From assembly GCA_022766165.1 (NCBI GenBank), contig QYLO01000006.1:29006-93005 (forward strand): 64,000 bases of DNA, given 5' to 3'. A program made the translations under genes and the position numbers. Below, in pieces: positions 1 through 8,780 of the stretch. The notes beneath the pieces were generated by a model, which made no database searches, was not told the DNA's origin, and saw only the letters and a list, made by a program, of their open reading frames with translations. Within the stretch, counting starts at the first letter, position 1. Every line of letters begins with the position of its first letter. The DNA comes from Candidatus Electrothrix gigas (lineage in GTDB: Bacteria > Desulfobacterota > Desulfobulbia > Desulfobulbales > Desulfobulbaceae).

Positions 1-1620
1 ATCCGCTTTGTTCTCAGGTAAAACCTGTGCAAAGTAGCGATCTGCTTGCACTGAGTCGGACAGGTTTTTTGTAGGAGCCTCATGGTCTCCTGAAATAATA
101 TAAATCTCCTCTATATTTCTTCTTCGCAGACCTTGGATAACTGATTGAGCCTCCTGCCGCACAGTGGCATGTAATTCAATTCCTCCGACAACCATGTCAT
201 CAACAGCAACCAGAACAAGCGAATGTCCATGCTCCTGACAGAATGCTTGAACCTCCCTTGTTGCTGAGGGGATGTTCAACTGCTCTGTTTCAATGAAACG
301 AAGACTTCCCACCCGGATCATCCCTGTTCCCGTCTTGACAATAAGGCCGTATCCGATCTTATATTCAGCTTCCTCGAATTTCTCCAGACTCAGTTTTCGT
401 GCTTCCGCTTCCCGGAGAATAGCTCTGGCAATCGGATGCGTCTGTTTGGATTCCGCAAGAGCGGCATAGCTGAGGATCTCATTTTCCTCATAAACATCCC
501 ATCTGTGAATTTGAACAAAATGCAGTTGATCTTCGGTCAGAGTACCGGTTTTATCAAAAACGACCGTATCCACTTTGTTCAGCAGTTCAAGCATTCGACC
601 GTCTTTTATAAGAATACCTTCCTGAGAGGCGATACCAAGGAAATGCAGCACACCGATATAGTTTGTTATTGTTGCCTTGTATTTCGGATGTGAATTCAGT
701 ATGACCATCGCTCCCTGAAGGCCTAACAGAGGCCAAGATAATCCGCTGAGGAGCAGGGCGGGCAAAACCGCTTTATCGCCCAGTTCCTCGGCCCATAGCT
801 GCATATCTGTTCGGCAGTTGGTGGTTTCGTTTAAAATCCGACCGATCTGGGAAGCTGTTGTCTCCTGTCCGGCTTTTTCAACTCGAATACCTATTTTTCC
901 CGATAAAACAAGAGTCAACGCAAATACTTTTTCATTGACCCCTTTATCCGCAGGCTGTGATTCCCCGGTCAGAATATGCTGGTCGACTGAAGCAGTTCCG
1001 AAAACGATCTCGCCGTCCACTGGGAGGGTCTCTCCCGCATTCACAACAACAATATCCCCTTGCTGTAATGTTTCAACCGAGACCTCCACCTCAACTCCGT
1101 TGCACATTACCCACGCTGTTCGGGGCTGCTGTCTGAAGACATCAATGATTTTGTTTTGAGAATCATTTTTTACTTTCTGCAGGAGTTTCCTGCTGTACAT
1201 CGCCATGAACGTATTCAAGGCGCAGATAAAAAACATGCCCTTCCCGATACACACAACGATCAGAAAAACAATCGGAACATCTACATTGAGCTTTTTCTCC
1301 TTTACGACAGCATGATAGGCACTTTTCAAGATATCTTTGGCCCCATACAGCAGACCGGGAAGGCTTAAAAGAGTCAAGGGCGGGTAGAGGATATTTCCGG
1401 CAGCGGCAAAAGCCATAGAATATACTGAAGCAATTAGTTTAGGTTGAACATCCGTATCGGCGGCAAGATCTTTTTTTTGGGGCTGTTGTCTCCGCTTATC
1501 ACGTCTCTGAACGATATCCCTTCCGTAATGATATATTTTCGTTACGTAGGGCGTAATGCGTTTCCTCGCTGCATCACCCCCGTAAAGAACGCCGCTTATA
1601 ACAAGAATTTCAGGAAGCAT
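1..1620 (-). CDS. P1B-like heavy-metal translocating P-type ATPase, 3' end beyond the window
   Basis: The minus strand stays open from an ATG at 1620 to the window edge, so the C-terminus is missing. The P-type ATPase landmarks are present: the actuator TGES at residues 218-221, the phosphorylation motif DKTGT starting at Asp356, the P1B-type HP dipeptide at 395-396 (THP), and an ISGD segment near the edge. Hydrophobic stretches precede the actuator and the phosphorylation domain. The membrane metal-site motif before DKTGT, normally CPC, CPH or SPC, reads S310-H311-P312 here. There is no N-terminal CxxC metal-binding domain. Family membership is clear. The transported ion cannot be told from the sequence. 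It follows the polyketide synthase gene on the same strand across about 310 bases. Confidence 0.85.
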   Translation of the reverse strand, partial: MLPEILVISGVLYGGDAARKRITPYVTKIYHYGRDIVQRRDKRRQQPQKKDLAADTDVQPKLIASVYSMAFAAAGNILYPPLTLLSLPGLLYGAKDILKSAYHAVVKEKKLNVDVPIVFLIVVCIGKGMFFICALNTFMAMYSRKLLQKVKNDSQNKIIDVFRQQPRTAWVMCNGVEVEVSVETLQQGDIVVVNAGETLPVDGEIVFGTASVDQHILTGESQPADKGVNEKVFALTLVLSGKIGIRVEKAGQETTASQIGRILNETTNCRTDMQLWAEELGDKAVLPALLLSGLSWPLLGLQGAMVILNSHPKYKATITNYIGVLHFLGIASQEGILIKDGRMLELLNKVDTVVFDKTGTLTEDQLHFVQIHRWDVYEENEILSYAALAESKQTHPIARAILREAEARKLSLEKFEEAEYKIGYGLIVKTGTGMIRVGSLRFIETEQLNIPSATREVQAFCQEHGHSLVLVAVDDMVVGGIELHATVRQEAQSVIQGLRRRNIEEIYIISGDHEAPTKNLSDSVQADRYFAQVLPENKAD

Positions 1621-1930
1621 TATTCACCAATTTTTTATACTTGATGATCAAGTTATTAAAAGTTAACTATTAATTGTCAATCATTTAAACTTATTGAAGA
1701 TGTGATCGAAACTGAACTACTTTTTTCTGTCGATTTTATAAAAAAACCAACTTATTGAAGTTATTCAAATAGAACAGAAGAGATGATTTCTAAAAAGTTC
1801 AATCAAGCAGAAAAAAATTGATAGTCGAGTTATAATACTTTTTTTTCTGCTGAGGCATCAGCACCATCTCCCCTCTCCGAAACTGAAAATTTGTCCATTC
1901 ATTTCCCATGAAAAAATACTGAACTATTGC
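1621..1930. other. AT-rich intergenic region with an A/T inverted repeat
   Basis: No gene is visible in these 310 bases between the polyketide synthase stop and the ATPase start. An inverted repeat with arms at 1806-1817 (AGCAG plus A-tract) and 1839-1851 (T-tract plus CTGCT) lies about 80 bases past the polyketide synthase stop. It could form a weak hairpin, but its stem is mostly A:T, so I do not call it a terminator. Confidence 0.4.
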
Positions 1931-2983
1931 TCATGTCACCCAAGTATTAAGATTGATTTCAGCCGTAATGCCAGGCCCGAATCCGCCCAGAACTCCTCTG
2001 TCCCCGGATTTCAACTTGCCGTTTTCAAACAGCCTTCTTATCACTTCAAACACAACCACACTGGCAATATTACCATATTCACGCAGACATTCCCGGCTGA
2101 AACGAACTTTGTCATCGGAAATTGATAATAACCTGACCAGATCGTTTAAGATACGCGGCCCCCCTGTGTGGAAAATACAATAGTCAAGATCACAGACATC
2201 AAGATTATGTTTTCTTACAAATTCGGCAATGACAGGTGAAACTGGTTCCATTGTCTCACGCACGGCCTTGTTCAGTCTGAAGTGGAAGCCAGTCTCTAGA
2301 AAATCATAGGAAATATAACGTTCCGTATTAGGTATGAGATAGGAAGTATTGGCATCAATCCGCAACCCTACTCCGCCGTTGCTGCGCATGACACAGGCCG
2401 AAACAGCATCCCCAAACAGGGAATCCGAAAGAATCGAACCTACGGACTTGTTTTTCTCATACGGCTGATATAATAAGGAACAGAATTCGACAGATACAAT
2501 TAATACATTATGCTTTGGATAAGCCATGCAATAATCCTGAGCGCGACCTATTGCGGAACCGCCGGCCGCACATCCTAACTGGGCAATCGGCAGTTGCTTG
2601 GTATCGGAACGGAATCCCAGCCGATTTATTATATGTGCTGTCAGTGAGGGAAATGAAAAACCCGTACATGAAGTTACAATAATAAGATCAATATCAGAAA
2701 CCGACTTTTCGGCATTTTTCAACGCTCCTTTGATTACGAAATCAGCGAACTCTAAAGCCTTTTTTTCATAAATTTTCTGACGTTTTTCAACCCCGGGATG
2801 CTTCAGAGTCTTTTCCAATGGCTGAATAATATGACGTTTTTCTACGGTAGTATTGTGAACAAGACTCAACAATGTATCAAGTCTGGGGTGATCGGAATAT
2901 AACTGTCTGCATAAAGCAAGAGTTTGCTCTTGGCTAATAGTGTATTCCGGCACCTTAACATATGGTTTGCATAACACAGGCAT
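1931..2983 (-). CDS. Type III polyketide synthase (chalcone/stilbene synthase family)
   Basis: This 350-residue protein has the length and the catalytic triad of type III polyketide synthases: Cys138 in QLGCAAGGSA, His272 in FHTGGPRIL and Asn305 in YGNIASVVVFE. The family condenses a CoA-bound starter with malonyl-CoA units on the cysteine to give alkylresorcinols, alkylpyrones or similar phenolics. The GFGPG loop near the C-terminus (residues 334-338) is also present. The start ATG at 2983 gives a normal N-terminus. Downstream on the same strand is a metal ATPase; upstream, across a MITE-like repeat, are a sulfatase, an arylsulfotransferase-like protein and two U32-like proteins. The enzyme class is clear; starter unit and product are unknown. 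Confidence 0.93.
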   Translation of the reverse strand: MPVLCKPYVKVPEYTISQEQTLALCRQLYSDHPRLDTLLSLVHNTTVEKRHIIQPLEKTLKHPGVEKRQKIYEKKALEFADFVIKGALKNAEKSVSDIDLIIVTSCTGFSFPSLTAHIINRLGFRSDTKQLPIAQLGCAAGGSAIGRAQDYCMAYPKHNVLIVSVEFCSLLYQPYEKNKSVGSILSDSLFGDAVSACVMRSNGGVGLRIDANTSYLIPNTERYISYDFLETGFHFRLNKAVRETMEPVSPVIAEFVRKHNLDVCDLDYCIFHTGGPRILNDLVRLLSISDDKVRFSRECLREYGNIASVVVFEVIRRLFENGKLKSGDRGVLGGFGPGITAEINLNTWVT

Positions 2984-3251
2984 TTCTAAGTAAACTCCTG
3001 ATTAATAGTTGATAACCCCGCAAAAAGTCGAAAAACAGCAAATCGCCGACGACAACTCAATGAGTTGCGAAACCATTTTACTCGAATTTGGACTTTTTTC
3101 ATAATCATCAACAGTTGTTTGATACTCAACAGTCCGGTTAGCTGAACAGCAGGAAACCGTTCCTAATCAAATTAACCAGCCTACTCGGACGTCCACTTTG
3201 CGCTGGATTTTTCAGTTAATGGGCGGAATCCGATGAGCCGGAAAATACTAT
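2984..3251. other. Intergenic region upstream of the polyketide synthase gene
   Basis: These bases, together with the repeat element that follows, separate the polyketide synthase gene from the sulfatase gene. No gene, tRNA or convincing promoter was seen. Given the size of the gap, the polyketide synthase may have its own promoter here and need not be co-transcribed with the sulfatase group. Confidence 0.4.
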
Positions 3252-3367
3252 CTAAAAATGGCAATTAAAATTAGAAGTAAATATCCACCGGCAAAGCCGG
3301 GGGTTTACCTAACAGAAATTAATTCATTGATTCATAAAATAAAAGCTAAATAAATTGCCATTTTTAG
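3252..3367. repeat. MITE-like element with 15-bp perfect terminal inverted repeats
   Basis: CTAAAAATGGCAATT at 3252-3266 is repeated as its exact reverse complement at 3353-3367, giving a 116-bp element. The sequence TACTA lies one base outside each end (3246-3250 and 3369-3373), as a target-site duplication would. The right-hand TACTA contains the sulfatase stop codon. Inside is a hairpin at about 3287-3302 (CACCGGC / GCCGGGGG) of the kind seen at IS200/IS605 ends. No protein is encoded, so any mobility would depend on a transposase elsewhere. The outer 33 bases of the right end recur inverted at 8568-8600. Confidence 0.7.
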
Positions 3368-3370
3368 GTA

Positions 3371-5107
3371 CTACTTCAACTCTGAACATGGAGGCCAATC
3401 ATATCGAACAGGCAGCACCTTGATAACTCCGTTTTCTTCTGCATACTGGTCATAAATATCGGCCAGTTCCTGAAGTTTTTCCGGTTCAGTTTCGGTAAGG
3501 TCGTCGATCTGAAACGGATCCGTACTCAGATTGAAAAGACGCCAGCTAGGAGTATAACACTGTATCTCTCTTTGCCATTTTTGGGAAAGCATCCAGTCTC
3601 CCTTGCGTACGCCTTTCAAACCATCCAGTTCCATGCCGATCCAGCGTTCCGGGTTGTATTCTATTTCACCTTCGAACATAGGAGCTATGGAAATACCCCG
3701 CATCGGCGTATTGGGTTTACCGTTATAGGTATCCGGATATTCGATTTTCCCCATTTCCAGAATAGTCGGAGCGATATCCATAACCGAAACGATTCGCTTG
3801 GATCTCACACCCCTCACCTTCGACTTGGGATAGTGGATAAGGGCGGCGGTGTGGAACCCACCCTCATATGTATCGCCCTTGATTCCGTTAAACGGCGTGT
3901 TTCTAGCCATGGACCATTGTCTGCCTGTAGCTACCAAAGAATGCCGGCTTCCTATACTTTCATAGGAGTTGTCAAAAGCATCAACATTTTGGGCGCACGG
4001 TGGAGGAAGACAGCACTCTGCACCGTTATCGGAGTAAATAAATATCACCGTGTTCTCATATTCTCCGATTTCCTTCAGATAGGCGAGCAAACGTCCGATA
4101 TTCTGATCCAACACATCAATCTGAGCTGCGTAAGTGGCCATCTTTTTGGCATATAAACGCTGTTCCTCCTTGCTCAGACTATCCCATGGTTCCACATCAT
4201 CAAATTTGCGCAACTTGAGATCCGCAGGCCACATACCCAGCTCCTTCTGGCGTTTGAAACGCTCCGTGCGAATGATATCCCAGCCTTTGGTATAGACATC
4301 CAGATATTTGTCAATGACCTCGACTGGCGCTTGCAGGGGATTGTGTGGTGCCGTATAGGATATATTGAGATAAAAAGGTTTGTCTTTATCCCGGTTATTC
4401 AGCATCTGAATCCCCATGTCCGTATAGTAGTCAGTGGAATAGAACTCTCTGGGAAATTTTTCTAGTTCCTCCCCCATTTCGTTGTATGGACTCACGACTT
4501 CGCTTTTACGTTTCAAACCTTTGTAATGCTCGGCTATGGACTCTTTGATGACGCTCCCGTCTTTCTCTGAATAATGAGTTTCGGTCCCCAGCAAAAGAGT
4601 GGCCCGAGTCTCAGTGAATCCTCTGTTAATAGGATAATATTCGGATGTCTCTCCCAGATCCCACTTGCCGGTCATCATCGTGTGATAGCCATTTTGCTGA
4701 AGCAGTTCGGGAAACGGTAATGCGTCAAGGGACAGACGTGCGTGGTAATTCGGGTCACCTATCTGGTCACCGTGGATCCACGCTTTCATGCTTCCAACGC
4801 CAGCCTGATGATGATCCTTGCCAGTAAAAAGCATTCCCCGGCTCGGTGTCGAGGTGGGAGCTGCGTAAAAATTATCAAGAATTATACCTTCTTCCGCAAG
4901 CTGATCTATGTTCGGGGTCGGGATCTCCCCTCCGAAAATACCCAAATCCGCAATGCCCATATCATCAAGGACAAGGGTGATAAAGTTAGGCGGACGGTCC
5001 TTGCCTGTATCGACGTTCTGGGACGCATTGTCATTTTTATTCCTACATCCTCCGACAGTGATAGTTGATGCCAAAATCACTGTCCCTACCCATTTTGTGA
5101 TATACAT
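3371..5107 (-). CDS. Serine-type sulfatase, predicted lipoprotein
   Basis: The 578-residue protein belongs to the sulfatase/alkaline phosphatase superfamily. It starts with a lipoprotein signal (hydrophobic stretch, then lipobox TVGGC, Cys21), which places it in the periplasm on a membrane anchor. Metal ligands Asp48-Asp49 follow, then the modification motif S86-T-P-S-R90, where the usual cysteine is a serine. The later YSDNGAE segment supplies further metal ligands. Serine-type sulfatases must be oxidised to formylglycine by an anaerobic radical-SAM maturase (anSME family), and none is in this window. The gene lies about 115 bases after the arylsulfotransferase-like gene. An attractive inference is removal of sulfate from the product that gene makes, but the substrate is unknown. 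Confidence 0.9.
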   Translation of the reverse strand: MYITKWVGTVILASTITVGGCRNKNDNASQNVDTGKDRPPNFITLVLDDMGIADLGIFGGEIPTPNIDQLAEEGIILDNFYAAPTSTPSRGMLFTGKDHHQAGVGSMKAWIHGDQIGDPNYHARLSLDALPFPELLQQNGYHTMMTGKWDLGETSEYYPINRGFTETRATLLLGTETHYSEKDGSVIKESIAEHYKGLKRKSEVVSPYNEMGEELEKFPREFYSTDYYTDMGIQMLNNRDKDKPFYLNISYTAPHNPLQAPVEVIDKYLDVYTKGWDIIRTERFKRQKELGMWPADLKLRKFDDVEPWDSLSKEEQRLYAKKMATYAAQIDVLDQNIGRLLAYLKEIGEYENTVIFIYSDNGAECCLPPPCAQNVDAFDNSYESIGSRHSLVATGRQWSMARNTPFNGIKGDTYEGGFHTAALIHYPKSKVRGVRSKRIVSVMDIAPTILEMGKIEYPDTYNGKPNTPMRGISIAPMFEGEIEYNPERWIGMELDGLKGVRKGDWMLSQKWQREIQCYTPSWRLFNLSTDPFQIDDLTETEPEKLQELADIYDQYAEENGVIKVLPVRYDWPPCSELK

Positions 5108-5222
5108 CTTACATCTATTTTTCTTTTTGTTGACAATTCTTTTAACTCTTTTTTCGATCGAAAATCGAATAGATGCGTTTATAATTAAACGGAACTAGTG
5201 ACCGAGGAGCAGGAGTTAAAAA

Positions 5223-6356
5223 CTATTTCTTTAATGGTAAGGGTAAGAGCCTTTCAACGTCTTCTTTCGAATAATGCATTGCTCTTGAAAGCTTGTTAGA
5301 AAACTTCCCTTGCAAATCATGAACAAAATAAGGATTGATATATTCCCATACCACTTCTTGTTCAGACGTTACCTGAAACATACGCCCCTTATTGGCTTCT
5401 GTGATAAACGTATTACCATTTGGCAGGCGTCTTGCGCTTGATCCGTAAAGACTGAAAAAATTATGAACTGGCGAATCCTCATATATCCATACAAAATCAA
5501 AGGTTTCTGGATTAATTTCCACTACTCGTGAAAAAGGATATATCGTAGTCTTACGAGATACGCCGTTGTCAAAAGCAAGGATATTGCCGTTAGGCAGTAT
5601 ATTAGCATCATGAACATGCCCGAATTGGTCGTGTCCGAATCGCCATATGACCTGATTGGTTTTTTTGTCAATAATTATAATCTCTGAAAGATGTTTCAGA
5701 CAAGCCATTATCTTGTCATCCCCTATGGGCCACAATGAGTTTATATGCGTCAGATCATTCCGGGGACTTGGCGGAGAAAGCGTGTAAAGACTGAAATCTA
5801 GGTATTTGTAAGAAGGCCATTCCCATAGGATTTTTCCAAAAGCATCTACTTCCACAATCGTGTCAGCGAACATCTTATGTTGACCGCTTCCCGGTACTCC
5901 GCCTTTTAATACCTTATCAATTTTTCGTGCAGTATCATAAGGAACAAGCTCCATTGATACATAAATAGCACCACCCGAATCTGTGCGTTGTGCATCATGA
6001 TGTTGATATTTTGCCCGATGTTCCCATACCACTTTGCATTTCGGATCTACTTCCTGTAATATACCGGATTTGAAGTTTATCCAATTTGGAATATAATCCT
6101 CTTTCAAGATATCATCATTTGTGACTTTTCCCATATAAAAAAGGTTGCCATTAGGCAGAAGATAAGAATGATGAGGAGCATAGGGAAGATTCCACTGATA
6201 GACGATTTCCCCTTTCAAATTGATGAGATTTACAGTATGCTCGGACTCACATAAGGGGTGAAACATAATATAACCGTCACATGCTTTTTCTTCATCAAAA
6301 GCAGTCAGACCAGTTTTCGAGATACGAAGCTGAGTTTGTTGATTAATTGTAGACAC
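5223..6356 (-). CDS. Arylsulfotransferase (ASST)-like beta-propeller protein
   Basis: The 377-residue protein is built of repeats of the form LPNGN preceded by histidine and followed by a short strand (near residues 63-71, 249-264 and 311-318), as in the arylsulfotransferase/NHL-like propellers. The segment H247-V-H249-D with LPNGNILAFDNG matches the region that holds the catalytic histidine in ASST enzymes, which move sulfate from one phenolic ester to another phenol. No signal peptide is visible, whereas characterised enterobacterial ASST is periplasmic, so a cytoplasmic role is suggested. It sits between the U32-like pair and the sulfatase on one strand. Assignment is from the repeat pattern; a related non-transferase propeller is possible. 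Confidence 0.7.
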   Translation of the reverse strand: MSTINQQTQLRISKTGLTAFDEEKACDGYIMFHPLCESEHTVNLINLKGEIVYQWNLPYAPHHSYLLPNGNLFYMGKVTNDDILKEDYIPNWINFKSGILQEVDPKCKVVWEHRAKYQHHDAQRTDSGGAIYVSMELVPYDTARKIDKVLKGGVPGSGQHKMFADTIVEVDAFGKILWEWPSYKYLDFSLYTLSPPSPRNDLTHINSLWPIGDDKIMACLKHLSEIIIIDKKTNQVIWRFGHDQFGHVHDANILPNGNILAFDNGVSRKTTIYPFSRVVEINPETFDFVWIYEDSPVHNFFSLYGSSARRLPNGNTFITEANKGRMFQVTSEQEVVWEYINPYFVHDLQGKFSNKLSRAMHYSKEDVERLLPLPLKK

Positions 6357-6422
6357 TCTCTACCTCTTCATTTCTTTGTAAAAATTGTTTTAGAGTAAAT
6401 TCTGCGATCCAGATTGAGAGAT

Positions 6423-7439
6423 TTATTCATTTATATGCTCGGCAATCCGATCCGCTATGGCCTGACACTCGGGACAAGCATCCCCTTGGCACTCGTTTCC
6501 CCATATATGCTCGAAATAAGGCTCGACATATTTCGCTTCCAGTTTTTTCAACAGAGTATTCTTGGTAAGAAAGGGTTTTTTTATCATATAATCCAGAACA
6601 TTTCCGGAATAAGACCTTGACGCATAAATAGTCAAACATCGCATAATATCATCCGTCGGGAATGTTCTGCCTGACAGTTTGAAAATGGTGACACCTATAT
6701 CAAGATATCTCGGAATATCCTCGGGTCTAATCCATGAGGATTTCATAAATTCATTAAAGTTTTTATGAAAAGTACCGTAGCACTGTGCGAACATCATTTT
6801 CTGGAACTTTCTCAATCTTTCCGCCTCTACATTGGGGTCACCCACCATTGACTGATGCGCAAAACGATTGATACACTTTCGGACACAATTATTATTGATG
6901 ATGACTTCAATCGGAACCGCACATTCTTCGATAATTTTCCGCATCAGGGATAAGTTCCGAAGTTCGTCCTCGCTAATAATGAGACTATTATATCCCAGAT
7001 CCAGAAACATCTTGGCCTGATCCACGCTGTTGACATAATTATTGAGACTGGTTCTGATGTCAAAAGAAAATTCATTGGATTTGATCATACGGGCCAGAAA
7101 AGGATGCGTAATAGTCAGGACATCAACTCCTATATCGCTGAGATATTTCAACTTATCTTTTATAAAGTCAAGATTCCCAAAATAGTGACTGGCATTAAGA
7201 GAATTCAGAAGATAGTTGAATTTCATATCCTTTCCGACCATCATTTTTACATCCGATTCAAAGTCTGTCGGAGTGGGGTATCCAGTCTGGGTATTGCTAC
7301 GACCACTGGCAAATGCATTATCCGTTCCGTAAAATTCATAGGTATGTTCATCCAATCCCGCATCAATCACACGCTTCACAATTTCGGAAGTGCCGTTGTA
7401 AGGAACTGCAAATATTTTTCTGGGTTCGTTTGTTTTCAT
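6423..7439 (-). CDS. U32-family-like Fe-S protein, second of two paralogs
   Basis: This 338-residue protein is a close paralog of its upstream neighbour along its whole length. An alpha/beta barrel-like pattern fits the peptidase U32 family (UbiU/UbiV, RlhA, TrhP and relatives), several of which bind a 4Fe-4S cluster and take part in oxygen-independent hydroxylations. Eight cysteines are shared by both paralogs: here Cys173, Cys185 and Cys189 (INNNCVRKC), Cys220, Cys268 and a C-terminal group Cys317, Cys322, Cys325. Known U32 hydroxylation proteins use four cysteines, so the number suffices for one or two clusters. The gene follows its paralog by 86 bases and precedes the ASST-like gene by 66. 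U32 membership is moderately certain; the reaction is inference. Confidence 0.65.
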   Translation of the reverse strand: MKTNEPRKIFAVPYNGTSEIVKRVIDAGLDEHTYEFYGTDNAFASGRSNTQTGYPTPTDFESDVKMMVGKDMKFNYLLNSLNASHYFGNLDFIKDKLKYLSDIGVDVLTITHPFLARMIKSNEFSFDIRTSLNNYVNSVDQAKMFLDLGYNSLIISEDELRNLSLMRKIIEECAVPIEVIINNNCVRKCINRFAHQSMVGDPNVEAERLRKFQKMMFAQCYGTFHKNFNEFMKSSWIRPEDIPRYLDIGVTIFKLSGRTFPTDDIMRCLTIYASRSYSGNVLDYMIKKPFLTKNTLLKKLEAKYVEPYFEHIWGNECQGDACPECQAIADRIAEHINE

Positions 7440-7525
7440 ATCACCTTGTTTCCTGATGTTCCTGGTTCCTTCAGAGCTCTAGAGTTGCAAGTTATTGATA
7501 CTGATTTCCACCTGAAGGCGAAGGT

Positions 7526-8560
7526 TTACACCCTGCCCTGTGGAAATAAAAGATTTTCTTTTTTCAGGGCCTCTGTAATCTGATCCGCTATGACCTGACA
7601 CTTGGGGCAATTGTCTCTTTCACAGTCGTTCCATACATGCTCGAAATAAGGCTCCACATATTTTGCTTCCAGTTTTTTCAGTCCGTAATGCGACGGTACG
7701 CCCTTTGTGGCGAGGTAATCCAGAACATTTCCGGTATAAGAACCTGATGCATAAATACTCAGGCATCGCAAGATATAATCTGTCGGCCCCTGCCTGCCTG
7801 TCAGTTTGAAAAGGCTGACACCTATCGCAAGATATCGCTCCAGATCTTCGGGCCTCACCCAGCAGCTTTTGAGAAACATACTTAGATTGCTGCGATAAAC
7901 CGAGCTGCATAGTGCAAATGCTAGATTTTGGAATTTTTTTCCTCCTTCGTCATCTATATAAGGATCCGATGAGATTGACTGGTGGGAAAAGCGATGAATA
8001 CATTTCCTGGTACAGGTATTGTTGATCATGACCTCGACAGGCACTTTGCATGCTTTGACAATTTTCTGTATCAGAGGGATATTGCGAAGTTCGTCCTCAT
8101 CAATGATGAGGCTGTCATATCCTGCTTCCAAGAACATTTCGGCTTGATCCACGCATTCAATAAAATTATTAACACTGTTTCGAATGTGGAAGTCAAATCC
8201 CTTTGACCTGATGTTTCTGACCATAAAAGGATGAACTATCGTGAGGATAGTGACTCCCATATCTCTGAGCTGCTTCAGCTTTTCTTCTATAAGCTCCCAG
8301 TTGGCAATATAGTAATCCATGTGGGTTCCATTCAGAAGATAGTTGAACTTGATGTCGTTTTCCAGCATCAGTTTCACATCCGATTCAAAGTCTTCAGGAG
8401 AGGGGAATCCGGTATTAATATTGGTACGTCCGCTGATAAAAGCATTATCTGTTCCGTAAAACTCATAAGTTTGTTCATGCAATCCCGTATCAATTACACT
8501 CTTTACTAGTTCGGTGGTTCCATTGTAAGGAACGGCAAATACTTTTCGGTCAATAATCAT
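7526..8560 (-). CDS. U32-family-like Fe-S protein, first of two paralogs
   Basis: This 344-residue protein is the first gene of the run. It shares with its downstream paralog the N-terminal block PYNGT plus YEFYGTDNAF, the central NNTCTRKC motif (Cys183, Cys187), Cys171, Cys218 and Cys266, and a C-terminal Cys313, Cys318, Cys321 group. Tandem U32 paralogs recall UbiU-UbiV, which work as a heterodimer in oxygen-independent ubiquinone hydroxylation. Beside a polyketide synthase and a sulfotransferase-like gene, a hydroxylase pair acting on the phenolic product is plausible but unproven. The ribosome-binding site is weak (AGGT), and the base triplet AGG comes from the repeat end at 8568-8600, so the repeat lies in the gene's 5' region. 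Confidence 0.65.
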   Translation of the reverse strand: MIIDRKVFAVPYNGTTELVKSVIDTGLHEQTYEFYGTDNAFISGRTNINTGFPSPEDFESDVKLMLENDIKFNYLLNGTHMDYYIANWELIEEKLKQLRDMGVTILTIVHPFMVRNIRSKGFDFHIRNSVNNFIECVDQAEMFLEAGYDSLIIDEDELRNIPLIQKIVKACKVPVEVMINNTCTRKCIHRFSHQSISSDPYIDDEGGKKFQNLAFALCSSVYRSNLSMFLKSCWVRPEDLERYLAIGVSLFKLTGRQGPTDYILRCLSIYASGSYTGNVLDYLATKGVPSHYGLKKLEAKYVEPYFEHVWNDCERDNCPKCQVIADQITEALKKENLLFPQGRV

Positions 8561-8567
8561 AGCGTTT

Positions 8568-8600
8568 TACCTAAAAATGGCAATTTATTTAGCTTTTATT
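8568..8600. repeat. 33-bp inverted copy of the MITE-like right end
   Basis: These 33 bases are the exact reverse complement of 3338-3370. Only this end is present; no partner end was seen nearby. Its outer terminus (CTAAAA) faces the first U32-like gene, so the four-gene block from the sulfatase to this gene lies between two inverted copies. Confidence 0.85.
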
Positions 8601-8780
8601 CGTCCTGGCACTGGTTCCGCTTGGTTCAGCTGTTAACTCCTCTTAATCTTAAAACATCTTCAAGGGTCAATCCTTCTCCAATAACACCTAACGTTACCGC
8701 CACTGGTTCCGTTTGGGTTCAAAACAACCCTAAATCAAGCAATTATGTCACATTTGTCATGCTGATTTCGTGCTATTCTA

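Noticed and set aside
3572..4156. Plus-strand frame of 194 codons opposite the sulfatase
   Set aside because: The minus strand has a full sulfatase; the plus frame is a shadow.
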